A DNA stretch of 64,000 nt from Cladocopium goreaui (taxonomy: Eukaryota > Sar > Dinophyceae > Suessiales > Symbiodiniaceae), in NCBI GenBank assembly GCA_947184155.2, contig CAMXCT020006764.1, forward strand, positions 248,001-312,000. The letters are read 5' to 3'. Under the pieces are notes generated by a model, which saw only the letters and a program-made list of their open reading frames with translations, was not told the DNA's origin and did not search any database. The position numbers and the translations under genes are program-made. Below, piece after piece: positions 12,234 to 21,003 of the stretch; position 1 is the stretch's first letter, and the number at the start of each line of letters is the position of its first letter.

Positions 12234-12297
12234 ACGCTGGACACCGGGCTGCAACTGTGGAACGGCGAGCCTGTTGTGGTTCGCGGCAATGGAGCAG
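12234..12297 (+). CDS. Exon-like segment, host gene 1 (exon D2)
   Basis: Frame TLDTGLQLWNGEPVVVRGNG, from AAAAG acceptor to G|GTGGTG donor. It lies just upstream of the DIRS-like element. Low complexity is absent, but the segment is short. Confidence 0.38.
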
Positions 12298-12780
12298 GTG
12301 GTGTTTGATTCTTACATGTTTTTCCGTTAAAATCATAGTTCTGTTTACAGTGTCGTGTTGTGGAGCCAAGTATAGAATGGGCCGCGATATGCTGCTCAAG
12401 TTCGAAGCCCCTCCAATGATCGACTTGCCTGGGATCTGTGCTGTTGCCATTGCTTGGGCGTCAGCGTGGTGGCTTGACAAGGAGGTCCCCACCTTCAAAG
12501 GTGGAAACCCAGAACTGCCCTGAGGCCTCCATCCTGCGGGAGCTCTTTAAGGCTCTTGTCCTGTTGGGGATGGCCTGTGCGACGGTGAGGGTGGCTTCTT
12601 GGTTGGAGATCTCCTGTTCAAGGTCTTTGGCACGCTGGCTGATCACCTGAGCTCTTCGGCAACTCCTACTTCCCTGCCTTCATCTTTGGCACCTGTGGCT
12701 TTAGTTGAGGGGCGTGACGAACAAAGAGATCGAGCACTTCGGCAACTGGCCTTGCTTCGAGGTCGCAGAGTCAATAGGGC

Positions 12781-13112
12781 ATGATGTCGCTAGCAGAAGG
12801 AACGCGAGTTTTCCTCTGCTATGACTTGCCCCCTCCTGAGCTGGAGCTTTTCCACGAGAGGTGCATCCTGGCAGCCTGTACATCCCAAAAGAATTTGGGT
12901 AAGAAACGCTTGGTTCTTTCTGATTCCATGTCTGTGACCTTGGCATTAACAAAGGGTCGGTCCAGTAGTTTGCCCTGAATCATCTGAATCGCATTTGTCG
13001 TCAGATTGCTGCTTTGAGCTTAGCAACAGGGATGTTCCTTCATTTGCGGTGGGCTCCAAGTGAACTCAACCCTGCTGACCTGCCGTCACAGGCTCAAGAC
13101 GTGAAGCTGTTC
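12781..13112 (+). pseudogene. Retroelement RNase H-like remnant
   Basis: The first frame contains KKRLVLSDSMSVTLALTKGR and stops at 12976. A shift of one base continues at 12978 with NHLNRICRQIAALSLATG and RWAPSELNPADLPS. The SD...LNPADLPS pattern is the usual RNase H end of dinoflagellate retroelement polymerases. Upstream, 12438-12560 (VPTFKGGNPELPEASILREL) probably belongs to the same remnant. Confidence 0.6.
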
Positions 13113-13598
13113 GATCTTCAAAAGGGACTTCGTGAATTACAAGAACAACATGCTTCCAAGATCAAGGGCGGTGAGTCCGGATGGAGACGAGCAGCCATCA
13201 AGTTCCACAGTGCTTCGCAGCGTTGGATAGATTCGCGGAGAAGTGGAAAGGGGTCCGAAGGCGAAGAAACATCAAAAAGGGCAAGACGCTGGCGAGGAAG
13301 ACAGCCAGCAATTGAAGGACTTTGCCAAGGCCAAAGGCCTGTCCATGAAGACCAAGTCCGAGCTGGAAAACCTGGTCGTGAACAAGATGACGTTGATGGC
13401 GGCAGTGAAGTTGCACAGGGAAGACATCCCAAAGACTTCAATGCTCCCGAGGGCGACAGCAGCGCTGACGGGCTTCAGGAAGCTCGATCCTCCACAAGGA
13501 CGGCCACCTCTGCCCAATGATGGCGGCGATTGTCCGCAAGTTGTGGCAGGTAGGCGATTGTGGAGTTGGGGTACGACCAGCACGGAATGACATGCACA

Positions 13599-13788
13599 TA
13601 TCAGATCCGTCATGGAAGTGCCTCAGCAGATGGCTGACGGGTTGCGCACCCTCCCCGAAGTTTAAAAAACAAGGGGCGTTTTGAAGCAGCCAAGAGCGTC
13701 ATGCGCTACGCCCAGAAACGCGAAGCCACCCAGGAAGAGAGCTGTATCAACAAGATTTTAGATCGTGGCCACTGGGACGGTCGCTTTT
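13599..13788 (+). pseudogene. Tyrosine-recombinase C-terminal remnant
   Basis: YQIRHGSASAD is followed, after a frame change, by SLKNKGRFEAAKSVMRYAQK. This resembles the RH...GRW...SVxRY box of DIRS-type recombinases, with the last Tyr as nucleophile. The protein ends at TAG near 13790. Confidence 0.5.
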
Positions 13789-13799
13789 AGATGCTGTGG

Positions 13800-14430
13800 G
13801 CTTGGAATGGCTTGGAGATCTTCAGCGGATCTGGACATTTTCCCGTGCCATAGACGACGGCTACAAGGGTCTTCTGCGTGGAAGCGGACATGCCATGGAC
13901 CTCATTTTGATCTCACTTCCACCAAGAATCATTAAAAACAACTTCTTCATCTCATTGCTTCGTGGCAAGTGGCTTATGTTTGTTGGGAACCCCTTGCCAT
14001 AGTTACTTGGAGTTGGGCAAGAGGGTGGGATGGTCGTGGTCCTGGTCCCCTTAGAGATGATGGTGTCTTCCTCGTGGGTTACCCTAACCTTTCTCCTAAA
14101 GATCAACAAAAGGTCAAAGTGGGAAACGCTCTCACAAAGTTCTCTGCCAAAGTCCCAAAGTCTTTCGTTGCTGTCTTCAGCTTGGTGTTCCAGTTGCTCT
14201 TGAAAATCTGCATACCTCAAGATTGTGGTTAGCTTCCCCCAGCAAGCACCTGCTGAACCATGGGTCTACAAATTGGGCATATACTGACTTCTGCATGGAT
14301 GGCAAACCCTTTCGAAAGTGCACGCGATTTTTATGGGCTCATGTTGACCTTTCCAGCTACCTGAAGCATTGCAGCGCTTCTCAAGGGCTTGGCTCTCGAA
14401 CTGGCAACCGACATCAGCAACTTTAAGGTT
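13800..14430 (+). pseudogene. DIRS methyltransferase-like remnant
   Basis: Pieces in different frames read LEIFSGSGHF (13814 on), WDGRGPGPLRDDGVFLVGYP with SPKDQQKVKVGNAL (14018-14130), and FCMDGKPFRKCTRFLWAHVD (14291 on). FSGxG and the GNxL segment are typical of the C5-type methyltransferase-like module in DIRS-like elements. Stops and frameshifts lie between the pieces. Confidence 0.5.
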
Positions 14431-14599
14431 CCTATGGGGACAATTTTGACTTTGTTAGCCCAACCACCATATCCTCATCGTTTGTGCCAACGACTGGCAA
14501 ATTTCCATGCAGCAGTGCTGACTAGGGCTTCTGAACTCAAGGCTAAATACCCAGACACATATTTGCACGGTGCAGTGGCAGGCAAAAGAGAATTGGAAG

Positions 14600-15062
14600 T
14601 CAGTGAGCCGCTGACAGAGACTTTCCGACCAGCCCGGCGCATAGAAACAGATGGTCCCTGGCCATTGGAAAACGAAAGCGGCACATAGTTCTGTTTACAG
14701 TGTGTTGTGGAGCAAGTATAGAATGGGCCGCGATCTGCTGCTCAAGTTCTCCCAACCCAGCGGTGCATCCCACCCTCGTGGATCTGGAAGTCAGTGAATA
14801 GCTGACAGAAACTTTCCGACCAGCCCTGCACATACAGATCTGGCCCTTGGAAAAGGAAAGCGGCACATAGTTCTGTTTACAGTGTGTTGTGGAGCGAAGT
14901 ATAGAATGGGCCGCGATATGCCGCTCAAGTTCTCCCAACCCAACGGTGCATCCCACCCTCGTAAAGCTGGAAGTCAGTGAGTAGCTAACAGAAACTTTTT
15001 GACCAGCCCTGCGCATAGAAACAGGTGGTCTCTGGCCCTTGAAAAACGAAAGCGGCACAAAT
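14600..15062. repeat. Tandem repeats of about 185 bp
   Basis: GAAAGCGGCACATAGTTCTG recurs at about 14675 and 14858; a third partial unit ends near 15060 at GAAAGCGGCACAAATAAA. Each unit also carries GACAGAAACTTTCCGACCAG and TGCATCCCACCCTCGT. Confidence 0.9.
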
Positions 15063-16145
15063 AAATATGTGGTTTTCTCAAAATTGGGGATCCCCAAAAC
15101 CATGGGTTTCAATCGTTTCCATGCTAAAATGGAGTACTTTTGGATGATTTTGGGGATACCACCATTTTCGGAAACCTACAATGTGTATGGAAGTCACCGA
15201 TGGAATTTAGCCACCGAGGGGCACTTGGTGAGGACCTCTAACAGTGGGTCATCATCTTGCATTGGGATGTCCCGTCATGGTTTTGGTTGCAAAAGTCCAT
15301 GTTTTTGTGGAAAAATGGGTGTGTCCCGGTATTTATCCTGTACTCTGCAGGGGTTCCTCACCCAAGTTGCGGTAAGGAGGCGTTGAATAGCCCTTTGCTG
15401 CTCCCGGAGAAATCAGAGACTTGGTTGAAAGGGAACGGTGGCCATTATCATTACCATGCTTAAACAGCAAAAAGTAACGATTTCAGCAACAAAAATCAAA
15501 AATTACACACGCAAATTACGATTGATCCAATGAAAATAGAGATGCAACCAACAAAGATGGAGTCAACAGATTTAGGTTTTGGTCTTTGGTCCCAGGAGGA
15601 GACGAATTTTGCTCATGAAAAAATATGGGGACTTGACCTGGAAAGGCCCGTTGGTTGCAAGGATTTTTAATTAGCCGGATGATTTAGTTCCTGTTCTACC
15701 TATCAGTGCAAGTTGATGAGACTGTTTTTTTTGTTGTATGGTTCGAAAACGGGTATGAGGACCCGGCCAGGGGTATTCTTCACTGCCGAAACATCCGAGT
15801 TCAGCGATCCCCACATCATCCCCCAAACAGTAAAACATGTTTTTGCTGCCCAAACAATAGAGTACATGACTTGAACCCACACTTACTACACAGAAGATTT
15901 AGTGAATCAATGTGAATCATAAGGCATGGAATTTAGATCAAGAATAACAGAATCATCACGGAACATGTACCCTTTTGATGCCATTCTGAACCATCCCGGG
16001 AAATGGCTTTAGGAGACTTGTAAAGAGATGGCCCTCTTGGAGAACTTTCAATTCGAGCGCCCTGGCCATGCAATGCGATGCTCCGGCAGAGCTCACAGGA
16101 CTGTTTGATGAGGAAAATTGAACTTGTTGGATTGACTAAATGGAT

Positions 16146-16243
16146 GTTTCCGAAAATGATGGTACCCCCTATTAATGACGGTTTACAATGGAAAATCCGA
16201 AAACACAATGGATGATTTGGGGGTACCCCCATAGATTGGAAAC
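16146..16243. repeat. Second inverted-repeat family (GTTTCC...GGAAAC)
   Basis: The left arm GTTTCCGAAAATGATGGTAC and right arm GGGGGTACCCCCATAGATTG GAAAC face each other. Related DNA with CATGGGTTTCAATC lies at 9660, 11120 and 15095, so this is a dispersed element. Confidence 0.6.
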
Positions 16244-16997
16244 CTCCATATCCAGATATGTCCAGATTTATGATCATATGCACCTTGGACATCCTTGGCG
16301 GAACTTCCGCCGAACCAAGTGCTAATGTATGGACCATCGCCTTCCATATTGAGAGAAAGGTGACACCACTGGAATAGAGGGTTTCACAGCGTTTTTCGAT
16401 ATGCCTTACTGCAGCTGCCTACATTTTCAAAATTTGCTTGAACACCTGGTTGCCCCCGCAACATTTCCATTGGACTAATGTGACAATGATGTTGTTTGAA
16501 TCAAAGCAGGTTGTTTGCCTCAGCACTGGAGGGGCTGAAACTTTGAGTATGGGATTTGCTCAGCACTTCCAGCTCTACTTGCTACTTCCACTGAGATTTC
16601 AGGGGGCTTCCCTTGAGATCCCTTGAGGTACTTGATCTCCTGCATTTGGTTTCCGCTTCTACACCTGGTAGGCGGGGGGCTGCGATCAGAAGAATCTTCC
16701 GTATCCGTAGGCGAAAACTCTTGGTCTTTGCGTATGAGGATGAACACGATGAACACGATGATTGGATTGTCACAAGTAATCAGATCTAATCAGCAACATT
16801 TTTCTGATCAGCAATTGGCATATTCTTATATATTCTTAGTATTTGCTGAGTGAAACATCAGCAGCCATTTTCAGCAGCCGTGGGATGATGCGTCAGCCGA
16901 TTTCGTTCAAAGATCGACATGGCCATGGGACATTTCCCTAGGAAAATGGAGGTTTGAATGGGAAAACCATAGGAACACCATAGGAAAATGGAGGTAT

Positions 16998-17106
16998 TAC
17001 CCTCTGGTTATGTCAAAATAGCTATTGAACATGACCATTTATAGTGGATTTTCCCTTTAATAGCATGGTGATTTTCCAGTTCGCTATGTTAAATTACCAG
17101 AGGGTA
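16998..17106. repeat. TACCCTC-family inverted-repeat element, copy
   Basis: TACCCTCTGGTTATGTCAAA at the left and CTATGTTAAATTACCAGAGGGTA-type right end (17084-17106) are inverted. The core includes ATTTATAGTGGATTTTCCC, shared with other copies. Confidence 0.85.
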
Positions 17107-17513
17107 AAGTTTGTAAAATCTGAAGACTGAAAAAACAGCAGTTCATATTCACCCAAGAACTTCTTGCAGGATTTTTTGTTATTTTCAGAGGAGCATCCAG
17201 TGTTTCCATGTGTTTCCGAGAATTGGATCATGAACAGATTCACTTTCCGCTGTGGAAATGATCCTCAGTTGTTTTGTTGGTCTGTGAACCCCTTCAAATA
17301 TATAAATAATAATATATATATTATTATATACTGTATATCTGTCAGAAACGCCATCGAATTCACCTAGCTATACATAAACCAACTTAGCTATCTAGATCCC
17401 ATGAAATCCCATTGAATCCTATTAAGTCCCCATTAAATCCCATCAAATATGTATTAAAACCATGGGTTTTTCCCGAGATTTTCCCCATTGCATGCCATCC
17501 ATTGCCAGCCCAG

Positions 17514-17655
17514 GGGCCCCGCGCTTCCGCAAGGTCCAGGGGCCAGTGGCCCCGAGGACTACGCTTGGCCCATGACCATCGGCGGTGTCATCGAGCCGAT
17601 CACTCGAAAGAACAAGCGCAACAGCAACTGGGATGGCAACGGTGGAGTTTGTTTG
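17514..17655 (+). CDS. Exon-like segment, host gene 1 (exon E)
   Basis: CCCAG|G acceptor and TTG|GTAGGA donor bound a GC-rich frame containing GPEDYAWPMTIGGVIEPITR and NKRNSNWDGNGGV. It lies directly before TA microsatellites. Function unknown; the polar loop-like sequence would fit an extracytoplasmic or loop part of the membrane protein suggested by the next exon. Confidence 0.5.
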
Positions 17656-17870
17656 GTAGGATCATGTATATGTATGTATATATATATATATAGTCATATA
17701 TGTATGTATATATATATAGTCATGTATGTATATATAGTTATATATAGTCTTATATATATACATATGTTATATATTGTTATATGATATGATTATAGATATA
17801 CTGTATGTACTTACACATACGTAATAATATATATATATATACATATTATGTATATATTATATATGATTTT
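17656..17870. repeat. TATATG microsatellite
   Basis: Dense ATATATGTATGT runs directly after exon E. Confidence 0.85.
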
Positions 17871-18339
17871 GTACAGATGTTATATTTAGATTGGATTTAT
17901 TGGTTCTTTGTTTTATAGTAATGGGGCATTTGTTTTTATTGGTCAACATTTTTGGCAGGGGGTGGTAGGCTGGCAACCAACTTTGTGGGGTCTCAAACAT
18001 GTTCGAAACTCCCAACCGGTCTACGGATGCATTGGTACTCCATTGAAAAATCTTGATACCCCAGTTTGGACACATAACCACGTGATGACGTGGCTATGTG
18101 GATGGGCCAGCTTTTGGGCAGCTGCATAGGGCATCATAGGGCCTCAAGGGGCCTCAAGGATCTTGGGTGCTGTAATAAGAAAAAACGATGATGTATCCAC
18201 CGTCAGTTTTTTCAGAGTACAGATATGTATGATGTGTCATTTATATTCATTTATGCTTTTGCTTGGGATGACGATCCCAATTTTTCATCATTTTTCCAGG
18301 GGTATTTTTTTTCAGCACCCAGCGTTTCGGTTGTGCCAG

Positions 18340-18754
18340 GATGCATTTTGTATCCAGATGATGCCATCTTCAACGGCAAGAAAGCGAACCGCACCAAGGG
18401 CTACGATGTCTCCTGTGAAGGCAGGAACACCCCATGAACAGCGAACGGCAACGGATCCCCGGGGATCCCCGGCAAATTTGATCCACAACCACTGGATATC
18501 AATGGTTTTCAACTAAGTGGAAAGGCTTCGGCCATATTCTTCATCATACTCTACTTTATTTTCGCCGTCGTCACCAAGCTCTCTGTAGGCGATGACATCA
18601 TTGAGGAGTTCCATCAGAAGTACGTCCCCCGCACAGTGCGGAAGGATAAGGAGCGGCGGTCGGGTGGCAGCGATCTCACCCAGAGAAGGCGTCCATCCGA
18701 CAGTTTCGTTTGGAGGGATCGTTTGAATTACGGAGATGGTGATTTATTTCAAAG
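18340..18754 (+). CDS. Membrane-segment exon with one in-frame TGA, host gene 1 (exon F/G)
   Basis: One frame runs from a GCCAG acceptor through NGKKANRTKGYDVSCEG, a TGA at 18435-18437, then FDPQPLDINGFQLSGKAS. A membrane span follows (AIFFIILYFIFAVVTKL), then a basic Ser-rich tail ending at CAAAG|GTAGGA. The only break is the TGA. It lies inside a 21-nt GC...AG segment (18421-18441) whose removal would keep the frame. Either this is a nonsense change or base error, or the segment is removed. The phase at the 3' end matches the exon at 18999. The protein is not recognised; a single-pass or channel-like membrane protein is possible. Confidence 0.55.
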
Positions 18755-18998
18755 GTAGGAAATCATCGCACATTGCATCACATTGCATCACATTGCTATA
18801 TAATGATGGGCCCCTGGGGGAACCCCCAGATGAATTCACCAATAAAGTGGTGTTTTGCATCCAAAAGCTATGAGGATTGATTTGCATGATTTGCATCAAC
18901 CTTTGACACATGATTTTTTTTTTCGCGTTTTTTTTTTGCGGTTCTTTTGTGCTAGTTTTGTTTCAATGGTACTTTACCATACTTTTACTCAGTTCCAG

Positions 18999-19059
18999 GA
19001 GAGTATCCACTTCTGGTGTGGCCAGAGATGGAGGAAGCATCACATCGAGCTCTTTCCAG
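18999..19059 (+). CDS. Exon-like segment, host gene 1 (exon G2)
   Basis: TTCCAG|GAG acceptor and CCAG|GTGGAC donor. In the phase left by exon F/G it reads RVSTSGVARDGGSITSSSFQ, a Ser-rich tail continuing the preceding one. It ends in phase 0, fitting exon H. Confidence 0.45.
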
Positions 19060-19873
19060 GTGGACACTGATGAGAAATCATGGGATTTTTGGGGTACTCT
19101 ACTGACTTTACTGGGTCTACTGGGTGCTTAATGATTGGTTGCCCATGGCTTGATTTTGCTAGACTTTTCACACCATGGTGCTTGAATGCTTGATTTGTCC
19201 AACGTCCAAGCCTTGGTCCACCACTTTGTGGCTTTGTCTATGGGATACCCATTGGCCGTTTTGATCATTTTTTTGTCCATGAACGTTGCCCAAGTCTGTA
19301 GCGTCCTCCTTCGACTCGAGGCACGGTCTTCGAAACTCCAGGACTCTGCTTGGACTTTGCACCTCGGATTTGCCATTTAGGCATGGTTTATACCACCCAT
19401 TATATAAATGCTTAAAATATGGTGATGAGTTGGGGATGCTTTATTTTTGGGTCACATGTTTCACGGATTTCAAATGGAGGATATGAATGAAATTGAAGGT
19501 GCAGCAATGCCCAGCACTTTCGGCAAAGTGGATCCTAATGGCAATTAAGTGCGTCCCCGATCTCGACAGATATGGAGGATACCTACTTGAGGGTTCTAAT
19601 CCTACGACCATGTAATGTCAACATACGTACTGTACCACCAACTGTAAAAGACATGCTTCAGCATCTCCATTCATAATGATCCAACGCCAACGCATTAGCA
19701 ATAATAACAAAAATATACAAACATAATGTAGACTAATAAACACTAGCAATAATTATGACATTGTGACTGTTATAATCATACTGGTAGTTCATCATTATAT
19801 CTATTAGTAAGTTATAAGTTAACATATCATGATGATTGGGGCGGCAGGTGAACATCTCCATTCTTTTTCGAAG

Positions 19874-20069
19874 GATGTCCCCAAGAGACGCAAGTCGCGC
19901 TGCCAGGTGCGTTTCTTCCAGTGGGACACCCTGGGCGTTTTGACGGCCGTGGAGTTCGACGAGGTTCAGAAGAATCAGCGCACGAAGATCAAGCGCAGCA
20001 CCTGTCGGCTGGCGTTCAGGACTTCCAAGAAACCCTACAAGACGCTTGGATGGGAAAAGCTACCCTCGG
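19874..20069 (+). CDS. Basic exon, host gene 1 (exon H)
   Basis: CGAAG|GAT acceptor in phase 0, frame with DVPKRRKSRCQVRFFQWDTL, VEFDEVQKNQRTKIKRST and RTSKKPYKTLGWEK. It ends where a TACCCTC-family element begins. Unspliced, the frame stops at TAG (20081). If spliced at the element's own sites it stops about 8 codons later, so this may be the last exon. Highly basic, domain not recognised. Confidence 0.55.
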
Positions 20070-20164
20070 GTGAACTAACATAGCTATTGAAAATGGCCAT
20101 TTATAGTGGATTTACCCATTAAAAATAGTGATTTTCCATAGCTATGTTAGTTTACCAGAGGGTA
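20061..20164. repeat. TACCCTC-family element at an exon end
   Basis: TACCCTCGG|GTGAACTAAC at the left and GTTAGTTTACCAG|AGGGTA at the right. The left arm directly follows the last coding triplets of exon H, so its internal GT could serve as donor and its internal CAG as acceptor. Confidence 0.85.
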
Positions 20165-20169
20165 TGGGA

Positions 20170-20960
20170 AAAAACCGATGAAATCCCAGATCTAAAAGCC
20201 ATGGGGCCATGGCGCCATGGAAATAGGAGTGGTATTCCAAAAATGGCGATGATTCGTGGGGACGATGATAAACCCGGGGTAGTAGAGGTACCCTATTTGC
20301 GCTTGGATGTGTAGCAATCTCAAATTTGAGGTAAACACATCTTCAGAGCCCCAAATCTCGGCTGAGGGAACACGTTGGAACGTAATCAGAAGAGTTCTTT
20401 GTGAATTTCAATGAGTTGATTGAGTTGCATGGATCACAACTTGGCGGATTTTGATTTTGGCTGAATTGCAAATTGTACCTCTTCATGCAACTGAGCGCAG
20501 TTCCATTCTCACATGTCCCCAAGAGTGAAGGACGATTGAGTTCAGCTTGCGGTCCCAAATAACTTTCATAGTTTGTTTCAAACAGGTTAGTAGGACTATC
20601 CTGGTGTGAGGCATCTTCTGTTTTTGAGGCATACCGCATATGGAAAACTAAGTGCCCTATTCACCTGCGAGCCAGCTGATTTACCCCACAATTTTGATAG
20701 CCATTCTGCATTTTGTTTGCCCATCCGTGGGAGTTGGCAGATGTTGGCAGTGGAAACTCATATAACTAACCTTCTATAGAATTACTATCAATTACTACTA
20801 TAGTACTACAGATTTGGAAGGCAAAAATGCCATCAATGATGCTGGGATCCCGCTCGAGCATTGATCCTCTCTTTGTTTGGAATGTACAGGGACTAAATTT
20901 CATCCAACGTTATCCCTCAGTTCACTTGTTGACTGGCCGACTGGTTCCGTGACCATCCAG
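20170..20960. other. Spacer before the lipase gene
   Basis: No exon-like frame was found. It would contain the end of host gene 1 and the leader of the lipase gene. No clear promoter motif was found; dinoflagellate genes generally lack a TATA box. Confidence 0.4.
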
Positions 20961-21003
20961 TGATTTGGCTTTGAGAAAAAATAGCGGTTGGCTTTTTGCC
21001 ACC

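Larger units (their letters stand above)
12330..15060 (+). mobile_element. Decayed DIRS-like retrotransposon
   Basis: Fragments in several frames appear in the order RNase H-like, tyrosine-recombinase-like and C5-methyltransferase-like. All are interrupted by frameshifts and stops. A 70-bp segment (AGTTCTGTTTACAGTG ... GGGCCGCGATATGCTGCTC) occurs near 12338 and again near 14688 and 14870 in the same orientation, so direct copies flank the coding remnants. The element lies between exons D2 and E and is not expected to be functional. The family assignment comes from motif recognition. Confidence 0.55.
15063..17500. other. Intron-like stretch before exon E
   Basis: No exon that I could support. 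It holds hairpin elements with CATGGGTTTCAATC or GTTTCCxxxxATGATGG ends (15080-15190; 16146-16243), one TACCCTC-family element (16998-17106) and short AT-rich repeats. Confidence 0.5.

Noticed and set aside
20965-21003. Upstream extension of the lipase frame to a TTG
   Set aside because: The ATG at 21004 has a Kozak-like context, and the 13 codons before it are unlike the repeats.
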